Positions 38,601 through 48,921 of a stretch of 64,000 nucleotides of DNA are shown one piece after another (position 1 is the first letter of the stretch; each line of letters opens with the position of its first letter). Under the pieces are notes generated by a model. That model was given only the letters and a program-made list of their open reading frames with translations, did no database searches and was not told the DNA's origin. Made by a program: the position numbers and the translations under genes. Source of the stretch: Cucumis sativus (lineage: Eukaryota > Streptophyta > Magnoliopsida > Cucurbitales > Cucurbitaceae); NCBI RefSeq assembly GCF_000004075.3, contig NC_026659.2:28600272-28664271 (forward strand), read 5' to 3'.

Positions 38601-39229
38601 TTTTTCTTTTGTTTCTATTCGACTTAGCTTTGAATTTATGTGTTATTTGTCTCTTCTCGAGATTCGTCATTAGATTCTTCTATCTAAAACCATTCTTTGC
38701 TTTCTTTTTCCTTTTCGTTTAACTGAAATTGAATGTGTATAAATTTTCATCATTTTCTTCTTGAATTCAAATGTCTGTCTCTTTGGCCTTTGTTCTTCCT
38801 TACACTACATTATTTTAATTAAGTTAATGATTTTCATTTTGCTTTAAATAATAATAATTATAATACAAAAGGTATTGGCTCCACTCCCAATTGGGTTTGC
38901 TGTGTTTATGGTTCACTTGGCCACCATCCCCATCACCGGCACAAGCATCAACCCTGCAAGAAGCTTCGGCCCTGCTGTTATCTTGAATAGGGAAAAACCT
39001 TGGGATGACCATGTGAGTATCTCCCTCTCCCTCTTTCTCTCTCTCTCTCTCTCTCTCTATATTTATATCTTCTTTAAACGATGTGTTAATGGGTTGGGCT
39101 TCTGTGCAGTGGATATTCTGGGTTGGGCCATTTGTGGGAGCGGCCATCGCAGCGTTCTACCACCAGTTCATCTTGAGGGCGGGCGCGGCCAAAGCTCTGG
39201 GCTCTTTCAGGAGCAACCCCTCCGTCTGA
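35687..39229 (+). CDS. Plasma membrane aquaporin, PIP2 type
   Basis: Four exons (35687-35993, 36669-36964, 38872-39012, 39110-39229) give 287 residues. The four-exon structure and length are those of PIP genes. The product is a six-span water channel of the plasma membrane. NPA boxes are at 107-109 (GHINPAVTF) and 228-230 (SINPARSFG). The selectivity filter reads Phe87, His216, Thr225, Arg231, the water-type set of PIPs. His199 in RDSHVP matches the histidine of loop D linked to closure at low cytosolic pH. The C-terminus [11 protein letters not shown] carries Ser280 and Ser283, the known phosphorylation sites of PIP2 proteins, and with the short N-terminus marks PIP2 rather than PIP1. The H-T-R filter residues and the second NPA all lie in exon 3. 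Intron 2 is about 1.9 kb. Confidence 0.98.
36130..36240 (-). repeat. tRNA-derived SINE-like relic in PIP2 intron 1
   Basis: On the minus strand an A-box-like TAGCTTAACGTAAG is followed by GAGTTCAAATTCTAC (B-box-like) and then, after a short spacer, an A tract (the plus-strand T run near 36140). This is the same layout as the relic at 14385-14478, in the orientation opposite to the host gene. Confidence 0.45.
39034..39059. repeat. TC microsatellite beside the donor of PIP2 intron 3
   Basis: A CT repeat begins about 20 bases after the exon 3 donor at 39013 within an intron of only 97 bp. Its length could vary between individuals and makes a ready marker. Confidence 0.9.
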
Positions 39230-39901
39230 TCGCATTCCATAAGCAAAAGACACTTTTAAAGCCTTTTTTTTCTTCTTCTTTTTATTTAACTTTTTGTTGG
39301 GGCCAATTGTTTAAAAATTGTTTGTTTTTCTTTCTTTTTAGTATTTAACTTTTTAAGTTTGTTGTATTGTAATTTGTAATGTAACCACTTGGCTTACTAA
39401 TGTTCATTTTTTAGGCCCTTATTATCGTTGTTGGCCAACAATCCTATCCCTATGTTACTTAGTGTGTTAATAATTATTTGTGAATCTTTCATCATTATAA
39501 GGTTGCTAAAGTTTATAATATAATCCCACTTTATGTAACATTCTCATATTAATATGAGACAATGTATTTTCAACATTTATTCTGAAACTATAAATTTGTG
39601 ACACGTTTTAATCGTTGCGAATGTTATTGATTAACTCTAGCGGTAATGACAAATCTATAAATTTAATATCGATAATAATGGTGAAAATTTCAACTTCAAT
39701 CTAATTAACCACCATTTATATCTCAGTAAGATTACAAATGGTAACTTCACCAAATGGAAGAGAGAAAGAAAAAGAAAAAGGAAATTTATGACGGGGGAAG
39801 GGTTGAAAATCTGCCCTATTTTAAACCAAAGTACAAATAATAAAATTGAAAATAGAATTCCAGTTTCATTATTCGTTGTTCATCCCAATCGAGAGAGGAA
39901 G

Positions 39902-40183
39902 ATGCATCTATGGCCTTCAACGAGAATCAGAGACTCTTTCAAGCACGCTTACATCAAAAAGCTGGAATGGAACCTCCACAGAATGAAAATCCAAAAGCAT
40001 CAGCACCAATCTTCTAGCAAACAGAACTTGTTGGATAAAGAAGAAGCATCTGATGCTGCTGACGCCGAAACTTCAGAACCTTCCCCTTCAGTTTCTTTTG
40101 GTCAACGAGTTCTTGAATTCTTCTCAGAACTCTTTCATCTTCTTTCCTGTTGTTACTGCTGTTACTGCTGCGGAGGTGATTAA
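39902..40183 (+). CDS. Small plant protein of unknown function with Cys-rich C-terminus
   Basis: A 93-residue frame starting MHLWPSTRIRDSFKHAY. An in-frame ATG lies 38 codons upstream at 39788. I chose 39902 because the stretch before it has the composition of untranslated DNA. The first 27 residues are basic with Trp and Arg (KKLEWNLHRMK). The middle is hydrophilic and rich in Ser, Gln, Asp and Glu. The tail is a short amphipathic stretch (VLEFFSELFHLL) followed by CCYCCYCCGGD. A run of cysteines at a C-terminus suggests lipid attachment or metal binding, but that is inference. I have a weak memory of similar uncharacterised dicot proteins starting MHLWPS. The gene starts about 670 bp after the aquaporin stop, on the same strand. 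Confidence 0.6.
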   Translation: MHLWPSTRIRDSFKHAYIKKLEWNLHRMKIQKHQHQSSSKQNLLDKEEASDAADAETSEPSPSVSFGQRVLEFFSELFHLLSCCYCCYCCGGD

Positions 40184-41975
40184 TTTTTCTTTCCCCCCTT
40201 TTCAAAATCATCTTCTTATGAAACTCGACTTGCATATACAATTTTCGGATTAGGTCCTAACTTTAAGTTAAGGAGATGATTGATCTTGAATTTTGGGTTT
40301 AAAATGTCTATTTAATTTATTTTTTTACAAAAACTTAGTACCAACGGTGGATTTTTAATTGAAATGAAATGATCGCCCAGGAAAATAGAGGAAAATCCAC
40401 ACCGGTGTGGTATTGGCCACCAACACTCTAACAAAGAAATTAGTTATCGCTTAGAGAGTATAGAATTCCAGATGTATTTCAGTTGTCGAGAGCTCTCTTA
40501 GTTATATAGAACTAAGTTTCATAATGGCCCTTAGTTAATTAACTTTCGAGTACTTAATCAAGCCGTTACCAGCTGTGTAAATTATCGGATTGATTTCACT
40601 AGTAACCCATACATGTACCAAAGTAGAACAACATAGTCTTTATCTTGGTAGAGTTGGCCTCCGTGCTTAGGTACTATGGCTTTATCGGATTGATTTCATA
40701 ATGTGATCATTCCATTTCTGCCAAGAATTAATGTTCACGGTTGGTATCAAATTTCGGTACCAACATCTATGATAGCTTTAATAGCCTGGGGTTGAGAGTT
40801 TTGGTTGCATTTCGGTATTGTTAAGAGTATACCAAGAAGAATAAATTTGATATAGTTGGATTAAGTTGTTGAGCTGAATAGTGATCTAACATATAGAGAG
40901 CAGGAAGGCAAGTACAAACTGTTAGAATTAATGGGAATTCGCCCAGGAAAAGATTTACCCTAATTTGCTTTCCTTTTTTTTTTTGTTAAGCCTGTTGTCT
41001 ATTTATTTTTCCCCTTTTGTATCTTGGATCGTGGTTTTCCTTTTGGTACTCAAGTTTGCATGTAACTCAGTGTCTATTTTCTTTTACCGGAATTGTTTTC
41101 TGATTAGTTCACCTGTTGGCTTTTGCTAATTTTAGTTCACAAGTAAGAGTAATACAAATGCCATAGCTTGAAACTGATGTCATAGTTCTTAAAATTTAGT
41201 TTTGCGGTTTAGAGGAGAGGTTTTCATTGCTTCATGATGTTTCTTGCAGTTTTTCATTTGCAATCTAGTCTAGGGACTAGGAAGCTTTGAAGGCTTTAAA
41301 TGATACGTTTTGAATAAAACTTAATTCGAAAAATTTGCATTGAAACAAGGACTTTGAGCATTCAAAAAGTTACTTCAAACAAGCTCTTAGTTTTCTGAAA
41401 CGAAAAGGAGGAAAACATTGTCTAGTTCTTAGAAGTAGAAAATTTCCAACAGTGTCTTACTATTTTTTCTTGATTAAAGAGCTGTTTAAGATTCTATTCC
41501 TTCAATGAAGTTCCATCTTATACATGTTCGATGTCATGAACAATTGTCTATTGGGTAATAAAGTTTCTGTTGGGTTGATGGATTGCTAAAACATCTAGAT
41601 CCTTTGAATTGTAATTACTAAACTATTACTAGATCTGACAACTTAAATTGATGCTTGTTGGTTTAAAAATCATATGAAACCCAACAAATGATTGCCAACA
41701 TTATTGGAGAAGAATTTTAGTTGTTCAAAGTTTGAACTAAACTTTTTTGCTCAAATACCATGTTGAATTAGCACTTGACTTGATGTATACACACACACAT
41801 CATATATATTTTTTTATCCAGATGTTAATATTCCCAAGGGTCACGATACTTAAAGTTCGTTTTCTCTCTGATAGTTGAGAATGATTCTTTTTTCATGATT
41901 CATCTGAGATGATTCCTTCTTCTTAGATCTCTTTCAACTGGGTATTATAGTTTTTTTAAAACTAATTTGGTTATA

Positions 41976-42095
41976 TTGCAAATTTGGTCCTACAGTTTGT
42001 AATTAGATTTTAGTCCATATGATTTGCAATTTAACCAACCAAAGCTTAAGGACTAAATTCTAACTTTCTCTATACCGTAGTGGCCAAATTTGCAA
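41976..42095. repeat. Foldback element of about 120 bp
   Basis: The left end TTGCAAATTTGGTCCTACAG and the reverse complement of the right end, TTGCAAATTTGGCCACTACG, match for the first 12 bases and loosely beyond. Both arms then run to ...tttagtcc towards the centre. This is an imperfect inverted repeat of the MITE type. Confidence 0.6.
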
Positions 42096-42594
42096 TTTAA
42101 CCTACCATATTTGTTTGGCCTGCATAATTCATAACAATAACATTATATTATAACTCATATTGCAAAAGTCTCGAGTTATCATTAACAGTTATTTCTTGAA
42201 CTTGCATCTTTCATTAAGCACCCATTTGTGGCAAGCTAGAGACGGTTTTCTCATTACATTCATTTTCTATTATGAAAATTTTATTCATTTTAAGGAATAT
42301 AGAGAATTCACAATAGAAATGTTACAAACATTTGACATAAGCTCATGCTTGTGCAGCTTGCCTCCCCGACGAAGAACATTAATATTGATGAAGAATAGAA
42401 GCTTGGAATTGATAAAGATAGCTGATTGATGCAGATGATATTTACATTATGTGTACTGTATAGTAATCTTAGCCATTTACAGGTAATTCTAGCATTATGA
42501 ACACTGACACATATTGATGTCCTTTTCTTTCATTAGGTTGAAGATATTGTTAAACCGATAACAATAGTATATACTCATCTTGGATTTAGAAGCT

Positions 42595-42670
42595 GCCTAC
42601 ATAGCTCAATTCGTCTAGACACATGCTCTAAAAATTAAAGTCTCTCTCAAACATTCGTCTTCTATTTTGG
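42595..42670 (+). repeat. SINE-like fragment
   Basis: ACATAGCTCAATTCGTCTAG near 42599 resembles the A-box region of the relic at 14.4 kb (ATAGCTCAATGATT). A B box is not clear, so this is at best a truncated copy. Confidence 0.3.
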
Positions 42671-42949
42671 TAAAAGCTAGATTTGGAAAATCTTCCTAAA
42701 TATAAAATCATCAGGTACGGTATTAAGTATATAAGACCTTAGCATGGCTTAAGAAGTTCATAGTCACCCTTCACATCGTGGTCGATGTGAAGGGTATATA
42801 CTCTTTTCCAAAATGTATATGAGGAAGTTGGATTTTGGACTTGGTAGATTCAACATACCTTCATCCAAACTTCAAAGTCACTATCCAAACCATTGGAAGA
42901 CCTAACACATTATTTTCGTCCAGTTTTAGGCAGGTCTAAACAATGAACT

Positions 42950-43038
42950 TCGTGCCTTGAAATGTAAGCTGAACAAACTTTGCACCATGGTCGTGCCTTG
43001 AAATGTAAGCTGAACAAACTTTGCACCATGGTCGTGCC
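42950..43038 (+). repeat. 41-bp perfect tandem duplication
   Basis: A 41-bp unit starting TCGTGCCTTGAAATGTAAGC is present at 42950-42990 and again, identical, at 42991-43031. The first seven bases start a third copy at 43032-43038. Identity of the two copies suggests a recent slippage event. Confidence 0.95.
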
Positions 43039-43389
43039 ATTAAGAATGAAGAAATGAAAACGCCAATTTATCCTTCCTATCGATGTCAAACTAACGAAAA
43101 CTGTAAAAAATTATCAATTGACTAACATTGTGACCATAAATTTGGGTAATATATTCAGTAATTTTTTTACATGAAAATTATTTGTATGATTTATTAGAAG
43201 TAAAGTAATAATAAATGCGGACAGTGTTCTTAGGCAGAAGTAGAACACCAAAACGCAAACAATTAAAAGAATCCCCAACCACTTCCCATACCCTCATTAA
43301 CTACCCAATGCCTCATCACTTTCACTCCCCATTCCTAATTTTCCCTCCACGCAACCTTTCATTGTGAACTGAAAATCTCCGACTGCCAA

Positions 43390-44391
43390 ATGGTTCACCC
43401 GGTTGAAGACGCCGATGAGCAGAGCCCCTTCGGCTCTCTCACCGCCGATGAGTTCTATGCTCGTCATTCTGTGACTCACGGCTCCGAATTCATCACCAAT
43501 TCCAGGGGCCTTAAACTATTCACTCAATGGTGGATCCCTCAACCTCCGGTCAACCCAATAGGTATCATCGGCATCGTCCATGGCTTCACCGGCGAAACTA
43601 GCTGGTTCATACAACTTACCGCCGTCCACTTTACCAAGGCCGGATTCATCACTTGTGCCATTGACCATCAAGGCCATGGATTTTCCGAAGGCCTTCTGTA
43701 TCATATACCTGACATTAACCCCGTTGTTGAAGACTGTATTTCCTTCTTCGATTCATTCCGTGAGCGTCACGCGCCTTCGTTACCTTCCTTCCTCTACTCG
43801 GAGTCCTTGGGCGGCGCGATTGCTCTTCTAATCACGCTCCGTCAGAAATCGACGACGGAGAACTCACGACCGTGGAATGGCGTTGTTCTCAACGGCGCGA
43901 TGTGTGGAATCAGCCCCAAGTTCAAACCACCATGGCCATTGGAGCACTTTCTATCTTTAGCTGCCGCTTTGCTTCCGACTTGGCGCGTGGTTCCCACCCG
44001 CGGATCAATACCGGATGTATCTTTTAAAGTGGACTGGAAACGGAAGCTTGCAACGGCGAGTCCCCGACGCGTGGTGACGCGTCCTAGAGCAGCGACCGCG
44101 CAGGAACTTATGAGAGTGTGCAGAGAGTTGCAGGAGAGGTTCGAGGAGGTGGAGGTTCCATTACTGATATCGCACGGCGGCGACGATGTTATCTGCGATC
44201 CGGCGTGCGTGGAGGAACTATACCGACGCGCCACCAGTAAAGATAAGACGCTGAAGATATATCCAGGTATGTGGCATCAGTTGATTGGCGAACCTAAAGA
44301 GAATGTGGAGCTTGTGTTTGGGGATATGGTTGAGTGGCTCCGGAGTAGGGTTCCTGGGGATGCTTCTATCATGGCGGCCGGAGGAGAGTGA
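43390..44391 (+). CDS. Monoacylglycerol lipase-like alpha/beta hydrolase (caffeoylshikimate esterase family)
   Basis: A single uninterrupted frame of 333 residues. The family (serine alpha/beta hydrolases, Hydrolase_4 type) includes plant monoacylglycerol lipases, lysophospholipases and caffeoylshikimate esterase. The oxyanion-hole motif HGFTGETSW lies at 64-72. AIDHQGHGFSEG lies at 90-101. The nucleophile is Ser139 in YSESLGGA. The acid is Asp266 in SHGGDDVICDP. The histidine is His296 in YPGMWHQL, so the catalytic triad is complete. The elbow reads S-E-S-L-G, with serine in place of the first glycine of GxSxG; I believe this is a trait of one plant subclade rather than damage. There is no signal peptide or membrane span. 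The substrate cannot be told from sequence. The first ATG matches the family N-terminus, and a typical leader precedes it. Confidence 0.93.
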   Translation: MVHPVEDADEQSPFGSLTADEFYARHSVTHGSEFITNSRGLKLFTQWWIPQPPVNPIGIIGIVHGFTGETSWFIQLTAVHFTKAGFITCAIDHQGHGFSEGLLYHIPDINPVVEDCISFFDSFRERHAPSLPSFLYSESLGGAIALLITLRQKSTTENSRPWNGVVLNGAMCGISPKFKPPWPLEHFLSLAAALLPTWRVVPTRGSIPDVSFKVDWKRKLATASPRRVVTRPRAATAQELMRVCRELQERFEEVEVPLLISHGGDDVICDPACVEELYRRATSKDKTLKIYPGMWHQLIGEPKENVELVFGDMVEWLRSRVPGDASIMAAGGE

Positions 44392-45250
44392 TCCACCGTC
44401 GAACCACAATTATGTCAATCTAACGTTGCTTTTCAATAAATGTTGGTTAGTTTTGAGGGTTTTGACTCCAAATTTCTAGTACTACACAATTACCTTCGAA
44501 GATTGCACAAGTCACCACAAATAAATCAATAGCTTAATAATACATCAAATAATAACCTATAGTTGCAAATATAGGAAAATCTGTTAAAGTTTATTAATAC
44601 TAGAGGAAAATATGACATAATAGACGACAATATGACTTAATAGACGACAAGGGTCTGTCAGAATTCATATAGATTTTGCTGTATTTTGATAGCTACGATT
44701 ATGTTTTTAACTCATTGACCAAAATCTATCTATTTCTATCTTGGATGAAATTTAAAATTTTGTTTTAGTTTGTAAATAATTTAATTTATTATAATATTTT
44801 AAAAAATGTCTCTAATTATTATTCATAAAATTGCCATCAATTTTAATTACCTATAATTTTTTTCCAAACTTCTTACCAATTACCACTTGCTAAACAGAAA
44901 ACATTTAATTAGTTAGAAGATTGCCCTCAAAATCAAGGGATGGATGGTTTAGTAATTATATTGATTATCACTTTAAAGATAGGTAAAATGTTTGTTCGTT
45001 GATTACTTTTTATCTTTATAATTTCTTAAAAATTGTATTTATGTTATCATATTAGACATATTTCTATCTCGTAAAATTGAAACCTCTGACAAATTTGATT
45101 GAATAATAGTTTGCTATTAGTCTATAAATCTAAATCTATGATTTCTAAACATTTGTCGAATGAAAACAACAAAAAACTCTCTTTCAAAGTTGTGCAAAAC
45201 GCTGCCGTTTGAATTTGATGGAATACGAAACGCGACCATTACGGTAGCCG
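44392..45250. other. Intergenic, with a 20-bp tandem pair and MITE-like words
   Basis: The hydrolase 3' region is followed by AT-rich DNA. A 20-bp unit (TATGACATAATAGACGACAA) is tandemly doubled with one change at 44611-44650. A MITE-like AGATTTTGCTGTATTTTGATAG stretch is split around 44690-44710. No gene seen. Confidence 0.55.
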
Positions 45251-45256
45251 TGAGGC

Positions 45257-45264
45257 TATATATA
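45257..45264 (+). promoter_or_regulatory. TATA box of a candidate small gene
   Basis: TATATATA lies in a GC-containing context (ggcTATATATAGTGG), about 108 bases upstream of an ATG that is followed within 13 bases by a good splice donor. Confidence 0.4.
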
Positions 45265-45364
45265 GTGGCAATAGCGGGAACTTGGAAGCAAGCTGAAGGT
45301 GTCAAAATTTCGCGCGAAGAATCGGTGGTTCTTTGAAATTGCTCGAGAAGAGTAGGATCACATC

Positions 45365-46019
45365 ATGCTTTCAACTACATGTAAGATCTTTCTTTCCAAT
45401 TAATTTCACGAGTCAGTGGTTTTCATTCCAGAGAACTTAATCGCTTCTTCTTTATCTGATTTCTAGTCACGGTTCGATGTTAAACTTTTTGATTCCTCGA
45501 TCAGACTAGATTAGGTTTCTAAGTTGATTGATATGATTCATCCGTTGCCGATTGGTTTTGGCTTTAAATATCTAGCTGGGTTTTATTAGAATACATTTTG
45601 TAAGTAGTAGGTATTATTTTGAAGACAATTTTAGAGTGGACGGTAGTTTTTATTGATGTGTGCATTGAATAGTTATTCGAACATGTGACTCGATGATCTT
45701 CGACGGTGGTTGCTTGTTTATTACTGTATGTATATTTGGTGCGATCCGCTTTACTTTACAGCGATCGGTGTTTTGAGTTACTATCTGAAGAACTTCTCAT
45801 GCGACTAGTCTTCTTTGGATTTCATACTTCCTCGTATTCTTCAATCTTATGCAATATGGTTTTAGTATTTTCCTGATCTATAGAATATTATGTTTGGTAA
45901 TCTTGTTAATTTTGTTTTTACAAAATATTTATACAGCCAGGGATCGAGTTGCCACTGCTTTAGCTAAACAACATTTTGACTTCGATTATTATATGCAATT
46001 AAAAGTGCTCTGGCAGTAA
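45365..46019 (+). CDS. Candidate two-exon mini-gene (32 aa)
   Basis: The model has exon 1 at 45365-45380 (MLSTT plus one base; donor ACAT|GTAAGA) and exon 2 at 45937-46019 (acceptor TTATACAG). It yields 32 residues in which RDRVATALAKQHFDFDYYMQ reads like real protein. A TATA box, a leader-like stretch and consensus splice sites support a transcribed unit, and the gene faces the WAP gene convergently. I do not recognise the peptide. It could be a conserved small protein, a truncated gene, an upstream peptide on a longer transcript, or a non-coding transcript. Confidence 0.3.
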
Positions 46020-46531
46020 TAAAATTCCTCTATGCCTTTAATGTAACGCTACATCATTTCTTATTAATTTTCAAAGTTGTAGGAATCGTCATTTTCAAAA
46101 CTTCCGTATGTAATTGTCTTTTTTCGTAGTCTTAATTTCATGTAAGTCTAAGTGATCATTCTTTAGTAATTTGTGTATTCTGTATAAACATTCTGAATTA
46201 TTTACGTTTATGGAATGATTGATTTGTTATACCGTCCTGAGTTGTCAAGAACTGGTACACGGCTAATAAAAACTTTTATATCCTCAACTTACTCCATCTT
46301 CTAGATCCATAAAAAATAAATTGATGTCTGCATAGTGAAGATTACTATTTTTTTTGTATAATAATTGGTAATTGCAGTGTGAATACTCATAAGTCCCAAC
46401 TAATTTTCTAAAGGTGAAGTTTCTCCTTTCCCAGAAGTATGGCTCGAAATTTTTGTTTACATATATCACCAAAGTTCGTTAAACGTTAGTTAGCAATCTC
46501 GTTGTTGCTGAATTCTATGGAGAGACATAGG

Positions 46532-48921
46532 TTACACATCAGAGCTTGTATCTAACTTTACAGGTGGTGTACAAGCAATTACCGGTACCTCCTCCGCGAT
46601 TGACCTAAGAATTTCCGAGACCTGCACATTGATAAAAAGATAGCAGCTAAGATTGATGCAAAGTTATTTGCTATGAGATTGGTACAAAAATATGAGGAAA
46701 AAAACAGACATGCAGAGATATTACATCAAAATATTGCTGCAAAGCTGGTGATTGTTGATTTAGAATTGAGTATATCTTCTCAATCAAGCTAAGAAGTATA
46801 TCCACTTGATCCCCTAAAATATCCACCTAATGGATATCAAATAGGAATGTGGAAAAACAATTAAATGACAGAAAATTATTCTCAAACTTGGCTGTACAAC
46901 GAGTGAAAAGCATCAGTATTATTAGAAGTTGAGAACAGAACCTCATTTTCAGCTTTTCTGAGATTTTGACATCTTCTGATGAAAGCCTTCTTATAAAGTG
47001 ATTTATTTTCTTGCAAAGAAGCCATGACTTGAGGCAGTGGATCCAAAGTATGCTTCATTTCTTCTAATCTATCAATAGTAAAATGATTTACATTTATGCT
47101 TTTGTGGAACTAAATTTATCAACAGGCTTCTTTTTTTTTTTTTCAGGGAAGAGGCAGGAAAGACCTATGAGGTTAGTACCTAAGCATTATTGCTTCCAGT
47201 TTTCTATTTGCCATCAGCTCAAATTCATATGTTATATGTGGAAGCTCCATAAGTTTTAGGGACTTAGAATCTGACTTGTTTAACTCCATATTGTGAAGTT
47301 CTAAGATGGATGACTTCTTTATTTTGCATTCCTGCAATCTGTGTAATCCTAAGTCATTTATAGAGCAATAATCTTCCATTGTCTCCTTGAAGACAACATG
47401 ATATATATCATCTTTAATTTTGGCTTCAATATGGTTACTTTTCATGGTTTCATCCAACTGATTGAACATATTCCTGATGAGATCTCTGCATATTCCATCT
47501 GAAATCAGGATCTCCAATTCCCAGGTACTTAAATCATCACAAAACTTTTCTCTCAACCCTTGAAATAAAGCGATGTAAGTTTCTTCCTTCATTATGTTTT
47601 GAAATTCTCTTTCCTCTCTTTCTTGCCTTAGCGCGCAAATTTGATTTTGTATTCCGCTGTTTTCTTCATCCTGCAGTTGATGCATCTTCCCCCAGACATC
47701 TGCCAAAGTATCCACATCAGATTTCTGTCTATGATTTTCTACAAATATTTGCTCCCCTTTCTCTGGAGGTATGTCTTCTTCATTAAAATCCTCATTTTGG
47801 TCTATAATTTTGTTAACCGTAGCATTCAAAATCATCGAATTCTCTAGTTTCTCTAGTATTTCTTGGAACCTTCTTTTGAAGCTTTCAGTACTTTCTTCTC
47901 TCCTTAATGATAATGAAGTTTTATCATGAAGCTTTTCTGGATTCCATTGATCCGGTTCTGCTTCTTTACTCTTTTTCTTAATAATTGACTCAAAATTCAA
48001 AATGTTGCACTCTCGGGACCGCATTTCATTTTGGCCAAGAACAGGTTTGAGATCCTCAAACAAGCCTATAACTTCATTCATTAAATCCGACCACCATTTG
48101 TTTGCCGAAACTTGCCTCTCTTTCCTTGTCACTTCTGCTTCTATATCCTCTTGACAATCATTCACAAATCCCTTAAGCAGGATTGATATTATGTCGTTCT
48201 CAATACTTGACTTTACTTGCTGCTCTATTGCTCCTATTTCAGAAATCAAAATGGCACTGTGCATCTTTCCAAACGCAATATCAAGAGTTTCCTTCAAAAT
48301 ATCGATGTCAGATCCCATCTCTTCAACTCTTATTACGTCGTTGATACAACGATTTCGTTTGGTCTTCACCTTATGCTCATAATCATCATTTAACTCGATT
48401 TTTTCTTTCACTTCACCCAATTCCCCATCTCTATTCTCATCATCCTCACCTTCATGTGGGCTAAGGTTGGAACTTCCAGCACTTCTTGATCTTTCAAGTT
48501 CAAGATCTTCCTGTGAAGAAACCAATTCCCTCTCTGTAATTTCCAAAGCCTGCCTTAACTTCACCTCGCTCTCGGATCGATCTGCCAACTCTCTATCTTT
48601 CTGTAGGATGGCAAGTTCCGATTCGTAGAGGCGTCGTTGAAGGCGGTTTCGTATTTCGGCCAAGCCAGCAAGAACTTCTTCATGGCTGGTTTCGGGATTG
48701 TGAGTGTCAGTTTCTTCTTGAACAAATTTGATACAACCATCCAATTGCATTACGGATAACTCGTAGAATTTTGATATCTCATGTAATCTCTCTATAACTC
48801 CTTCTCTAGATTTGACTCTTTGGTGAGCTTTATCCATTGCACGATGCACAATCAACATCATGGTTGAATCTACTATTGACAGTTTGAAACTGCCATCGAT
48901 CATTCCAAAAATTCCATCCAT
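46532..48921 (-). CDS. WAP: WPP domain-associated protein (WAP-like coiled-coil protein)
   Basis: Four exons, 48921-47180, 47068-46942, 46826-46725 and 46621-46532, join in phase and give 686 residues. The N-terminus, with DSTMMLIVHRAMDKAHQRVK and REGVIERLHEISKFYELSVM, is the signature I recall for tomato WAP and its relatives. The rest is highly charged, with heptad-like stretches: about 85-150 (LQRRLYESELAILQKDRELA onward), 210-330, 400-500 and 575-640. An acidic linker lies near 153-175. Family knowledge: WAP binds WPP-domain proteins such as MAF1, which sit at the plant nuclear envelope and Golgi; its precise role is poorly known. The first exon carries 85 per cent of the protein and three small 3' exons follow. 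No signal peptide or clear membrane span is visible. The C-terminal exons keep the conserved heptads EVDILGDQVDILLSLIEKIY. Confidence 0.9.

Larger units (their letters stand above)
40184..43389. other. Intergenic region
   Basis: About 3.2 kb with no recognised gene. It contains a foldback element (41976-42095), a SINE-like fragment (about 42595-42670) and a 41-bp tandem duplication (42950-43031). The 89-codon frame at 42160-42429 has no family features. Confidence 0.6.

Noticed and set aside
42160-42429. An 89-codon frame downstream of the second foldback
   Set aside because: AT-rich composition without a recognisable motif; no start context or flanking splice sites of note.
43842-44234. A 130-codon frame antisense to the hydrolase
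   Set aside because: Shadow of the coding strand with no family features. The plus-strand protein has a complete catalytic triad.
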